From Mycobacterium ahvazicum (GTDB lineage Bacteria; Actinomycetota; Actinomycetes; Mycobacteriales; Mycobacteriaceae), in NCBI RefSeq assembly GCF_900176255.2, contig NZ_FXEG02000002.1, positions 1,054,001 through 1,118,000 on the forward strand: a DNA stretch of 64,000 nucleotides, given 5' to 3'. Positions 43,212-51,521 of the stretch are shown here, in pieces. The notes below the pieces were generated by a model. The model ran no database searches, was not told where the DNA came from, and saw only the letters and a program-made list of their open reading frames with translations. Position 1 is the first letter of the stretch. Every line of letters starts with the position of its first letter. A program made the position numbers and the translations under genes.

Positions 43212-43907
43212 GTGAGGCCGATCGACCAGGTCGTACGTCGTGCTGCGGTAGTCGCTCTGTGCTTCGCGATGTCCGTCATCGTGGCTCCCGCAGCGGGCGG
43301 TGATCCGGAGGCTGAGCCCGTTGCCGCCTCGGCACCCAACGACGGTCGGGTGGCTTCGAATCCCCCGGTATCGGTCAATACACCCGATGGCTGGATCCTC
43401 GGGCTCGGGGCTAAGGACGAGATGCAGGTCCCGGTGGCACCGTTGACCACCGCGATCTCGTCTCGCGAATATCTCTCCAGCGGAACCTTCGTCGGTTCGC
43501 TGAGGGGACCCGAACAAGGGCAGGGCCTGCTCGAAGTGGGTTACGAGATCGGTTGTGGAATAGACATGAGCACGTCCAACGGCGTGGAGATAGGCGGCAA
43601 TGCCGGCCTTGCCCCATCGCTCGGTATCACGGCCGGGCTTCCCATACCGGGAAACTTCCTGCCGGTGATAACCGCACCGGTGGGTGGCACGATCAACGTG
43701 GGCCTCAAACCCGGCTTCGTGATCGTGGTGCCGGTAACCAAGAAGCAGTTCAGAGGCTCCAATCCCTGGGTGATGATCAGCAATTTCCACGTCAAAATCG
43801 ATGGTTGCGTGGGCCAGTCGTTCATTCGCTCCTACGCGACGCTGACCCGGATGACCGATCAGTCCGACGTGGTGCTGTCCTACGTCGGCGTGACCATGGC
43901 CGTCTAA
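43212..43907 (+). CDS. MspA-family outer-membrane porin
   Basis: A 231-residue exported protein. The signal peptide is VVRRAAVVALCFAMSVIVAPAA; the mature part shows the MspA layout: TPDGWILGLGAKDEMQ, the ISSREYLSSGTFVGSL block, GLLEVGYEIGCGIDMS, and ISNFHVKIDGCVGQSFIRSYATL. The two cysteines are extra to classical MspA. It should form an octameric channel in the mycomembrane for small solutes. I used GTG 43212; TTG 43203 is possible, and no strong ribosome site is visible. Divergent from the small secreted protein gene. Confidence 0.85.
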   Translation: MRPIDQVVRRAAVVALCFAMSVIVAPAAGGDPEAEPVAASAPNDGRVASNPPVSVNTPDGWILGLGAKDEMQVPVAPLTTAISSREYLSSGTFVGSLRGPEQGQGLLEVGYEIGCGIDMSTSNGVEIGGNAGLAPSLGITAGLPIPGNFLPVITAPVGGTINVGLKPGFVIVVPVTKKQFRGSNPWVMISNFHVKIDGCVGQSFIRSYATLTRMTDQSDVVLSYVGVTMAV

Positions 43908-43965
43908 CTCTTTCGCCGGTCGCGGGCGCCGATAGAATCGAGCAACTCAATGGGTGGGAGGCATC

Positions 43966-44385
43966 GTGGCCGACGACGATTTCAACCGTCGCAATATCGA
44001 AGAGTTCCGCGCCAACCACGGCCGGCTCGGGGGACAGTTCGAGGGCGCACCGGTACTGCTGTTGCACAGCAAGGGAGCTCGCAGCGGCGAGGAACGCGTG
44101 AGTCCCATGATGTATCTGGCCGACGGGCATCGCTATCTGGTGTTCGCGTCCGCGGCGGGCGCCGACCGCAGCCCGGCGTGGTACCACAATCTGGTGGCTC
44201 ACCCCGACGCGCGGATTGAAGTGGGGGACGACCTCATCGAGGTTCGGGCCGTCGAACTGCACGGTGACGAACGCGACCAGATGTATGCGATGCAAGCGTC
44301 GCGGTATCCGGGCTTCGCCGACTATGAACGTAAAACCACCCGAACGATTCCCGTTCTCGCGCTGATCCCGCAGCAAGCGCAGTAA
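43966..44385 (+). CDS. deazaflavin (F420)-dependent nitroreductase-family protein
   Basis: A 139-residue DDN-type protein. VLLLHSKGARSGEERVSPMMYL matches the F420 phosphate-binding signature (in two halves, HSKGARSGEER and VSPMMY), and AWYHNLVAHPDARIEVG is the core helix-strand. Start GTG 43966 has GGGAGG six bases upstream. It is the second member of this family in the window. Possible role: F420H2-linked reduction of quinones or nitro compounds. It converges with the acyl-CoA dehydrogenase gene 7 bp away. Confidence 0.86.
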   Translation: MADDDFNRRNIEEFRANHGRLGGQFEGAPVLLLHSKGARSGEERVSPMMYLADGHRYLVFASAAGADRSPAWYHNLVAHPDARIEVGDDLIEVRAVELHGDERDQMYAMQASRYPGFADYERKTTRTIPVLALIPQQAQ

Positions 44386-44392
44386 CGGTGGT

Positions 44393-45685
44393 TCAGCGGG
44401 GGATACCCGCCAGCTTGTCGGCGAACTTGGCCTCGGCGGCCGCGCGCAGCCGCAGCAGGTGCTCGGAGGGAAACAGATCGGGTGCGGGCTCGCGGTCTTT
44501 GAGCAGCATGCGGGCCAGCGTCACCTTGTGCACCTCCGTCGGTCCGTCGGCGAGGCCCAGCACGAAGGACTCCACCAGATATTGCACGAACGGCATCTCG
44601 TGAGTGGTGCCCAGCGATCCGTGTAGTTGCAGCGCCCGCGCCGACACGTCATGCAGCACCTTCTGCATCATCGCCTTGACCGCGGAAATATCGGCGCGCA
44701 CCGCCTGATAGTCGTTGAATTGGTCAATCTTCCAAGCGGTTTGAAGCGTCAGCAGCCGGAACGCCTCGATCTCCATCCACGAGTCGGCGATCATCTCCTG
44801 CACCAGTTGCTTGTTGGAGAGCACCTCGCCCTGGGTGTAGCGCGACACGGCCCGCTCACAGAGCATGTCGAAGATTCGGCGGACCAAGCCGACCGTGCGC
44901 ATCGCGTGGTGGATGCGTCCGCCGCCGAGACGCGTCTGCGCGACGACGAACGCACCGCCCCGCGGGCCCAGCATATGATCGGCCGGCACCCGGACATTCT
45001 CGTAGCGGACGTAGCCCTCGCGCCCGCCGCCCAGGGGCTGGTACCCCAGTCCGACATCGCGCATCACATTGATCCCGGGGGTGTCCCCGGGGACGACGAA
45101 CATCGAATATCGTTGGTAGGGTGGCGCATCGGGGTCGGTCATCGCCATCACGATGATGAACGACGCCATCGAGGCAAACGACGAGAACCACTTCTCCCCG
45201 TTGATGATCCAATGCTCACCGTCGGGCACCGCGAAGGTGGTGAAGACCTTCGGGTCCGCGCCGCCCTGCGGTTCGGTCATCGAGAAGCAGGACACGATCC
45301 GGTTATCGAGCAGTGGCTCAAGATAGCGCGATTTGAGCTCAGGCGTGCCGTAGTGCGCAAGGATCTCGCTATTGCCGGAATCCGGTGCTTGCGAGCCGAA
45401 TACGATCGGTGCACACTCCGAACGGCCCAGAATCTCGTTGAGCAGGGCTAGTTTCACCTGGCCGTAGCCCGGGCCACCCAGATGTGGACCCAGGTGCGTG
45501 GCCCACAGCCCACGCTGCTTCACGATCTCCTGCAGTGGCGGGATCAGCGCCTGGCGCACCGGATCGCCCAGATCATGTGACTCCTTGACGATCAGGTCGA
45601 TGGGCTCACACTCGGTGCGCACGAAGTCCTCGACCCATTCGAGTTGCTGTGCCCATTGCGGATCAGTCGAGAAATCCCACGACAT
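44393..45685 (-). CDS. acyl-CoA dehydrogenase
   Basis: A 430-residue FAD enzyme. CFSMTEPQGGADP and WIINGEKWFSSFASMASFIIVM hold the substrate/flavin-binding blocks, GPRGGAFVVAQTRLGGGRIHHAMRT the middle helix (read as two parts), and LQLHGSLGTTHEMPFVQY the C-terminal domain. It should start beta-oxidation by forming an alpha,beta-double bond. It lies 3 bp after the racemase gene at the end of the thiolase-led operon. Confidence 0.93.
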   Translation of the reverse strand: MSWDFSTDPQWAQQLEWVEDFVRTECEPIDLIVKESHDLGDPVRQALIPPLQEIVKQRGLWATHLGPHLGGPGYGQVKLALLNEILGRSECAPIVFGSQAPDSGNSEILAHYGTPELKSRYLEPLLDNRIVSCFSMTEPQGGADPKVFTTFAVPDGEHWIINGEKWFSSFASMASFIIVMAMTDPDAPPYQRYSMFVVPGDTPGINVMRDVGLGYQPLGGGREGYVRYENVRVPADHMLGPRGGAFVVAQTRLGGGRIHHAMRTVGLVRRIFDMLCERAVSRYTQGEVLSNKQLVQEMIADSWMEIEAFRLLTLQTAWKIDQFNDYQAVRADISAVKAMMQKVLHDVSARALQLHGSLGTTHEMPFVQYLVESFVLGLADGPTEVHKVTLARMLLKDREPAPDLFPSEHLLRLRAAAEAKFADKLAGIPR

Positions 45686-45688
45686 CTG

Positions 45689-46831
45689 TTATCCCTTCTT
45701 GCTCTGTGCCACCACGCCGGCGCCTTCCAGCTCGGTGATGGCTGTTGCGTCCAATCCCAATTCGCGCAGCACGGCACGCGAGTGATCGCCCGGCAACGAC
45801 GGTGACGAGGGCGTATCGGGCCTGGTGCGCGAGAACCGTGGAGCCGGCGCCGGCTGGGTGATCCCGTCAACGGCGATAAATGTCGCGCGTGCGGCAAGAT
45901 GCGGATGCCGCGGCGCTTCCGATAGCGAAAGTACCGGTGTCGCACAACATTCCGGCGAGTCGAGAAATGGTTCCCACTCGTCGCGCGACTTCTCGGCGAA
46001 ACGGGCAGCCAGCGCGGCGCGGTGCGCCGGCCAGGCGGCCGGTTCGTCGTCGTCATGCGGAACGTCGACGCCGAGACGATCACAGAGTTCGGCGTAGAAC
46101 TTCGGTTCCATCGCGCCGACCGCGACGTGCTGTTCGTCCGCGGTGGCATAGGCGCCGTAAAAATGTGCCGCGCCGTCGAGCAGGTTGTCCTGGCGGTGAT
46201 CGCGCCAGGTACCGGCGGGCACCATGCCGAAGTACGGCGCCAGCAGGGTCGCGACGCCGTCGACCATCGCGACGTCGAGCACCTGACCTTCGCCCGACTC
46301 GCGGGCCTCGAGAATCGCGCTGAGCAGGCCCACCGCCAGCAGCATTCCGCCGCCGCCGTAGTCGCCAACCAGATTGAGTGGCGGAACGGGTGTTTCGGCA
46401 GTGCCGATACCGTGCAGGGCACCCGCGAGCGCGAGGTAGTTGATGTCGTGGCCGGCGTGTCCGGCCAGCGGCCCGTCCTGCCCGTAGCCCGTCATGTGGG
46501 CGTACACCAGACGAGGATTGTGCGTCCGCAGTGCGTCGGGGCCGATGCCCAGCCGTTCGGCCACGCCCGGTCGATACACGTCGACAAAGGCGTCGGCGTC
46601 GGCGACCAGCCGGTGCACGAGGTCGCGGCCGCGGGCATCCTTGACGTCGACGGCAACGGACCGCTGGCTCCGGCGGACCGTGTAATCGATCGGCTGCGGA
46701 CCGTCCACGCCCGCTAACGCATCGACGCGCACGACGTCTGCGCCCAAGTCTCCCAACACCATCCCGCAGAAGGGGGCCGGCCCCAAGCCGCCCATCATCA
46801 CGATGCGGACCCCGCGCAGCGGACCGCTCAC
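45689..46831 (-). CDS. alpha-methylacyl-CoA racemase-like (CaiB/BaiF family)
   Basis: A 380-residue type III CoA-transferase-fold enzyme. The racemase catalytic residues are present: H128 in GHAGHDINYLA (His126 in M. tuberculosis MCR) and D157 in VGDYGGGGML (Asp156). Thus it probably inverts 2-methylacyl-CoA so that the acyl-CoA dehydrogenase can act on branched or sterol side chains. The start GTG 46831 overlaps the enoyl-CoA hydratase stop by 4 bp. Confidence 0.9.
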   Translation of the reverse strand: MSGPLRGVRIVMMGGLGPAPFCGMVLGDLGADVVRVDALAGVDGPQPIDYTVRRSQRSVAVDVKDARGRDLVHRLVADADAFVDVYRPGVAERLGIGPDALRTHNPRLVYAHMTGYGQDGPLAGHAGHDINYLALAGALHGIGTAETPVPPLNLVGDYGGGGMLLAVGLLSAILEARESGEGQVLDVAMVDGVATLLAPYFGMVPAGTWRDHRQDNLLDGAAHFYGAYATADEQHVAVGAMEPKFYAELCDRLGVDVPHDDDEPAAWPAHRAALAARFAEKSRDEWEPFLDSPECCATPVLSLSEAPRHPHLAARATFIAVDGITQPAPAPRFSRTRPDTPSSPSLPGDHSRAVLRELGLDATAITELEGAGVVAQSKKG

Positions 46832-47622
46832 TGGGTCTGTCCCGAAGACCACTTTTGCCGGCGTGCGCTCGCTTCGTCGCTGGCGTGCGAGATCACCTGA
46901 TTGCGGTTCTCCAGCTCCAGCGCCGCGGACAAGCTCGCGGCATCGGTGTTGACTTGCAACGCACGCTTAGTCAGCTGCACGCCCAGTGGCGACAGGTCCG
47001 CGATCAGCGACGCCAACTGAACCCCACGGTCGGTCAGCCGATCCGGCTGCACAAGCTCGCTGACCAGCCCGCGCCGATCGGCTTCGGTCGCCGACACGGT
47101 GCGTCCGGTAAGCATCCAGTCCGCGGCGACGCTGGTCCCGACGATGCGGGGCAGGTGGTAGCTCATGCCCATCTCGGCGCCCGACAAGCCGAGCAGGATC
47201 GCGGCGTTACCGAACGATGCTGTCGTCGAACAGATCCGAATGTCGGAAGCCAGACACAAGGCCAATCCCGCGCCGACACACGGGCCATTGATCGCGGCGA
47301 TCACCGGCGCGGGCAGCGCACGCAGGCCCTCGGCCAGCGCGGCCATCCTCTCCTGAAACCGCATCCGGTCCAGTGCGGGCGCGGTGGCCTCGAGCATGCT
47401 GGGGCCGAAGTCGCGCAGGTCGATCCCGGCGCAGAAGCCCCGACCGGCGCCGGTGAGAACGATGGCCCGCGCCGCGCTGTCGCCGGCCAAAGCGCTTAGC
47501 GTCTGCACTAATTCGGTTTGCATAGCCTCGTTGATCGCGTTGAGTCGCTCGGGTCGATTCAATCGCAGGACGACGACGCCGTCGCGCGGCCGGTCGAGAA
47601 CGAGTGTGTCGGCCTGAGTCAT
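46828..47622 (-). CDS. enoyl-CoA hydratase/isomerase
   Basis: A 264-residue crotonase-fold enzyme. RLNRPERLNAINEAM, LTGAGRGFCAGIDL and INGPCVGAGLALCLASDIRI are the CoA-binding and oxyanion blocks; FGNAAILLGLSGAEMG carries the active-site loop. It adds water across the enoyl-CoA double bond. The start ATG 47622 lies 7 bp after the thiolase stop. The stop overlaps the racemase GTG, so the operon is tightly coupled. Confidence 0.92.
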   Translation of the reverse strand: MTQADTLVLDRPRDGVVVLRLNRPERLNAINEAMQTELVQTLSALAGDSAARAIVLTGAGRGFCAGIDLRDFGPSMLEATAPALDRMRFQERMAALAEGLRALPAPVIAAINGPCVGAGLALCLASDIRICSTTASFGNAAILLGLSGAEMGMSYHLPRIVGTSVAADWMLTGRTVSATEADRRGLVSELVQPDRLTDRGVQLASLIADLSPLGVQLTKRALQVNTDAASLSAALELENRNQVISHASDEASARRQKWSSGQTQ

Positions 47623-47629
47623 ATCCGGG

Positions 47630-48976
47630 TCACACCCGCTCGACGATCGTCGCGGTACCCATGCCGCCACCGGTGCACATGGTCACCAGTCCTGTTGTCA
47701 GGTCGCGACGTTCGAGCTCGTCGAGCACGGTCCCGATCAGCATCGCGCCGGTCGCGCCGATCGGGTGGCCCAGCGCGATCGCGCCTCCGTTGACATTGAC
47801 CCGATCCGGATCGAGGTCGAGGTCGCGGATCGCCTTGAGTGGGACGGCGGCGAACGCTTCGTTGATCTCCCACAGGTCGATGTCCGCCACGGTCATGCCG
47901 GCGCGCTGCAAGCAGCGCTGCGCGGCCGGCCCCGGCGCGGTGAGCATGATGATCGGTTCGCTGCCGATCGTGGCGGCGGCCCGGATCTGCCCCCTCGGCT
48001 CTACGCCGTTGGAGCGCGCCCAGTTCGGCGACGCGAGCAACACCGTACCCGCGCCGTCGACGACCCCGGAGGAGTTGCCCGCGTGGTGAACGTGGTCGAC
48101 GTGGTCGATGCTGGGGTAGCGCTGCAGGCAGATCTCGTCGAACGTGCGGTGCTCCCCGTCGACACCGGCGGCGCCCATCGCGGCGAACGCCGGCCGCAGC
48201 CGTGCCAGCGACTCCGGGGACGTGCCGGGGCGGGGGTGCTCGTCGCGGGCGAATGGACCTTCGGGCGTGGCGACTTCGACCAGGGAGCGATCGAATCTTC
48301 CCCCGTCGATGGCGGCGGCAGCTCGGTTTTGGCTCAGTGTGGCGTAGGTGTCGACGACCTCGCGAGTGAAGCCTTCGAGCGTCGCGATGAGGTCAGCCGA
48401 AATACCTTGCGGTACTGACGGATACAGTGCGCGAAAGTCCGCGTTGTTGCCATCGATCGTCGGCACTCCGGCCGTGACGTCCCAACGTGACATCGATTCG
48501 ACTCCGCCCGCGATCACCAAATCGTTGATGCCCGCCGCGATCGACGACGCCGCGACGGTGACGGCTTGCTGACCGGATCCACAGAAGCGATTCAGTGTCA
48601 TCCCGGGCACGGTCTCCGGCCAGTCGGCGAGCAGGACCGATAGGCGTGCGATGTCGTCACCGTGGTCACCGGACAGGATGCCGTTGCCGGCGATCACGTC
48701 CTCGACGTCCGCGGGGTCGAAACCGGTGCGCTCGGCAAGGGCGGTCAGGCAGGTGGCGAGCAGCGTCTGCGGATGCACGTTGTGCAGTCCGCCGTCGGGG
48801 CGGCCCCGCCCGCGCGGCGTGCGCACCGCGTCGAGAATCCAGGCGTCGATGGTGGGCTCCGATCGTTGGGCTAGGGGTTCGATGCGGCGAATCCCTAGTG
48901 ATCGTAATTCGTCTCTCGACTTTGGAGAATAACCCTCTCCAAAACAGCGAAGCCATTCTCGGCACGGTTCGGCCAT
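47630..48976 (-). CDS. acetyl-CoA acetyltransferase / thiolase (start uncertain)
   Basis: A thiolase with MTLNRFCGSGQQAV (active Cys), WEINEAFAAVP, GGAIALGHPIGATGA and CTGGGMG. It should release acetyl- or propionyl-CoA at the end of beta-oxidation. The family start is TIDAWILDAVRTPRG, but no ATG, GTG or TTG lies just before it. ATG 48976 gives 448 residues with a 42-residue non-family leader that spans the perfect dyad at 48921-48943. A non-AUG start (ATT 48892, or ATC in GGAG-6-ATC before GACGCC) would give about 420. AraC ends 11 bp upstream. Confidence 0.85.
   Translation of the reverse strand: MAEPCREWLRCFGEGYSPKSRDELRSLGIRRIEPLAQRSEPTIDAWILDAVRTPRGRGRPDGGLHNVHPQTLLATCLTALAERTGFDPADVEDVIAGNGILSGDHGDDIARLSVLLADWPETVPGMTLNRFCGSGQQAVTVAASSIAAGINDLVIAGGVESMSRWDVTAGVPTIDGNNADFRALYPSVPQGISADLIATLEGFTREVVDTYATLSQNRAAAAIDGGRFDRSLVEVATPEGPFARDEHPRPGTSPESLARLRPAFAAMGAAGVDGEHRTFDEICLQRYPSIDHVDHVHHAGNSSGVVDGAGTVLLASPNWARSNGVEPRGQIRAAATIGSEPIIMLTAPGPAAQRCLQRAGMTVADIDLWEINEAFAAVPLKAIRDLDLDPDRVNVNGGAIALGHPIGATGAMLIGTVLDELERRDLTTGLVTMCTGGGMGTATIVERV
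48921..48943. promoter_or_regulatory. perfect inverted repeat TTTGGAGA-N7-TCTCCAAA before the thiolase core
   Basis: Arms 48921-48928 and 48936-48943 are identical in reverse complement, with ATAACCC between. The site is about 30-50 bp upstream of where the thiolase homology starts. It looks like an operator for the thiolase-led operon, for which the AraC protein upstream or a TetR/MarR elsewhere would be candidates. Confidence 0.55.
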
Positions 48977-48987
48977 CGGTGCCGCGG

Positions 48988-50055
48988 CTACGCCGGGGCA
49001 GTGTCGCGTTGCGGCGTGGTGGTGGACCGCCCGGCCCGGCGCAGCGTGGCGGCCGGCGTCTCGCCGTACCGGCTCGCGTGCGCCGCGGCGAACCGCCCGG
49101 GGTTCGAGTATCCCCAGCGCTTGGCGATCGAGGCGACGGTTTCGACCGAGGGATCGGACTCGAGCAGCTCCTGATGCGCACGCCGCAGCCGCACCTGCCG
49201 CAGGTACGTCATCGGCGACATGCCCATGTGGCGAATGAAACTCTGCTGCAGTGCGCGTGAGCTGACGTGGCATTCGGCGGCCAGGCAGGCAATCGTCAGC
49301 GGGAGATGGGGCTCCGACTCGATGATGTCAACCGCGGGCCGAATAGTGTGCGGTGCAACATTTTTGGCTCTTTCTGCGAGCGCCTCCCGGTGCGGGTGGT
49401 CCGCGGCGAGCAGCAGCGCATGCAGCAGGCTGTCCACGAAAGGCGTTGCGACCAGCGGTTGTGTCAGGGCACTGTCGCTTCGAAAGAGCTCCTGGGCGAA
49501 CACGGTGAACATGTGCATCCAGCTGCGTGCGGGCCCCTTGGTAGTGACCATGGACGTGCTGAATTCAATCTGTGTGGTCAGCGGGCGCCCGAGCGCCTCG
49601 CCGAGCGTGTCCTCCAGTGCATTGCGGCTCACCCGCAATGCAATCATTCGGCAGCCCGCTTGCCAGCGGGGAACGATCAGTTCACCTTCGGGGAGACAAA
49701 TCGTGGCAAGGCCGGGCGCATAGGTAATCGAGGAACCGCGCTGAAATAACTCCATTCGGCCGGACGCGAGAATATTGACTTGGTAAAACGGCCGGTCGTG
49801 TGCACAGCGGATGCGGGCGTCGACGTTGAGAGCCAGGTCAAACACCGTAATCGGCCCGACCGCACCGACCCGCTGGCTCAGCGAAAACGGCTTGCGGCGG
49901 TCAACGGGACCGAGCGTTTGCAGGCACGGAAATAATTTGGCGACTTGTTTGAAGGCGTCGGTTGTTCTGAGTTCCGCAACCGTAGCCGGCTGGCTTTTCT
50001 CGTCCATTTCCAACCCCGCTTCTCCTGCGCCCGCTTGACCGCACTCCTCGGGCAT
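48988..50055 (-). CDS. AraC-family transcriptional regulator
   Basis: A 355-residue regulator (339 if ATG 50007 is used). Residues 40-210 form a cupin/AraC-binding-like sensor (RPFYQVNILASGRMELFQRG); residues 245-340 hold two helix-turn-helices (CHVSSRALQQSFIRHMGMSPMTYL and IAKRWGYSNPGRFAAAHASRYG). It stands between the thiolase operon and the divergent flavin monooxygenase/acyl-CoA ligase pair, 238 bp from the latter's start, so it probably controls one or both in response to an acyl or aromatic inducer. Confidence 0.92.
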   Translation of the reverse strand: MPEECGQAGAGEAGLEMDEKSQPATVAELRTTDAFKQVAKLFPCLQTLGPVDRRKPFSLSQRVGAVGPITVFDLALNVDARIRCAHDRPFYQVNILASGRMELFQRGSSITYAPGLATICLPEGELIVPRWQAGCRMIALRVSRNALEDTLGEALGRPLTTQIEFSTSMVTTKGPARSWMHMFTVFAQELFRSDSALTQPLVATPFVDSLLHALLLAADHPHREALAERAKNVAPHTIRPAVDIIESEPHLPLTIACLAAECHVSSRALQQSFIRHMGMSPMTYLRQVRLRRAHQELLESDPSVETVASIAKRWGYSNPGRFAAAHASRYGETPAATLRRAGRSTTTPQRDTAPA

Positions 50056-50293
50056 TCGCGGCGACTAAGCGTACGGATCGCTTGTGTGGCGGACGTCACA
50101 TCGATTGCGGATCCGGCACCTTCCGGGGTCCGGGCCTGCCGGACTCGGCAACAGGCCGACCCACATGCGCGCAGCAAAGTGTCTCAAACGTTGCGCGAAC
50201 TGTACCGAGAAGAGGTATCGCGGCTCCAGTGGCTCTAATCTCGCTGTGAAAGCGTTATCCGACAACGGATTTCGCATACGTGATCGGAGTGAC

Positions 50294-51475
50294 ATGACAA
50301 CATCGTCAGCGCAGTGTCCCACAGCGCACCAGGAACTGTTGGCCGATGCGGTGCGGTTGCAGCCGCTACTTCGCGAGAGCACGTTGGCAAGTGAGGCGAC
50401 GCGCAAGCTGCCGGACGAAGTGATCAATGCACTGACTGACGCCGGTTTCTTCCGCTTGCTCAAGCCCCGTCGATTCGGCGGTGTGCACGCCCCGCAACGG
50501 ACGGTGCTCGAGATCGTTGAAACACTCGGCCGGGCAAACGCATCGGCGGCCTGGCTGGTGAGCATCGCCGCCACCGCCGCGGTGGTGGCGCGGCATGGCT
50601 CGCCGCAGGCGCAATCCGAAATCTTCAGCGTGCCCGACTCCCGGATCGCCGGTGGGCTGACTCCCGGCAACGCGCGGCGGGTGGACGGCGGATTCTCGAT
50701 TAGCGGAAGCTGGCCGTACGCATCGGGGGCCCCGCATGCCGACTGGGCATCGATCAGCGTCGCGGTACCCGACCAGGACAACGGGGGAACGGAGAACTTT
50801 CTGTGCTTCGTACCGGCCTCCGAAGTGCGGTTGCGCGACACCTGGCACACGGCCGGCATGCGCGGCACCGCGAGCCAAACATGGTTGGCTGAACATGTTT
50901 TCGTTCCGGAACACCGCGCTATCGGGTTGGACACATTGATCAGCGGGCGGATGTCGGGAAACCAATCCGGGTATCGGCTGCCATTGGCGCCGATGGCCGC
51001 TCTGCTTCTGGTGGGGCCGTTGCTCGGCCTTGGCCAAGCTGCCGCGGACCTGGTGCTTCAGACGGCTCCGTCGAAGTCATTGGCCAACACATTCTTTGCC
51101 CACCAAAGTGATTCGGCGGGCGTGCAGATACAGCTCGCCGAGGCGAAACTCAAGTTACGGACCGCCAGGCTGCACGCCTTCGAGGTCGCCGACGCGTTGG
51201 ACGAGGGTCAGATCGTGAACGGCGAAGCGGGATACCCGCTTCGCGCCCAAGCGCGAGCGCAGTGTGGCTACGCCGCCCGTCAAGTGCTCGAGGCGATTCA
51301 TACGCTGATCAACGTCCACGGCGCGGGCAGCTTCGCCGATTCCAGTGCGATGCAGCAATATTGGCGTGACGCCAACGTCGGGGCGCGCCATGCCGCATTG
51401 AATGCCTATGTCGGTTACGAGATCTATGGAAAGTCAATGCTGGGTGTGCCCGAACGCATCGCCCCGCTGGTGTGA
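50294..51475 (+). CDS. acyl-CoA-dehydrogenase-fold flavin monooxygenase (HsaA/HpaH-like)
   Basis: A 393-residue protein of the acyl-CoA dehydrogenase superfamily, hydroxylase branch. RLLKPRRFGGVHAPQRTVLE, ASAAWLVSIAATAA, SISGSWPYASGAPHADWA and HTAGMRGTASQTW match two-component flavin-dependent hydroxylases rather than true dehydrogenases; the C-terminal HGAGSFADSSAMQQYWRD supports that. Such enzymes use reduced flavin from a partner to hydroxylate a ring. ATG 50294 has GGAG upstream. The acyl-CoA ligase follows after 46 bp. No flavin reductase is adjacent. Confidence 0.87.
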   Translation: MTTSSAQCPTAHQELLADAVRLQPLLRESTLASEATRKLPDEVINALTDAGFFRLLKPRRFGGVHAPQRTVLEIVETLGRANASAAWLVSIAATAAVVARHGSPQAQSEIFSVPDSRIAGGLTPGNARRVDGGFSISGSWPYASGAPHADWASISVAVPDQDNGGTENFLCFVPASEVRLRDTWHTAGMRGTASQTWLAEHVFVPEHRAIGLDTLISGRMSGNQSGYRLPLAPMAALLLVGPLLGLGQAAADLVLQTAPSKSLANTFFAHQSDSAGVQIQLAEAKLKLRTARLHAFEVADALDEGQIVNGEAGYPLRAQARAQCGYAARQVLEAIHTLINVHGAGSFADSSAMQQYWRDANVGARHAALNAYVGYEIYGKSMLGVPERIAPLV

Positions 51476-51521
51476 GAAGGGAGCCGGCCATCGCGACTGG
51501 ACACCCCGGTATGGAGGAATC

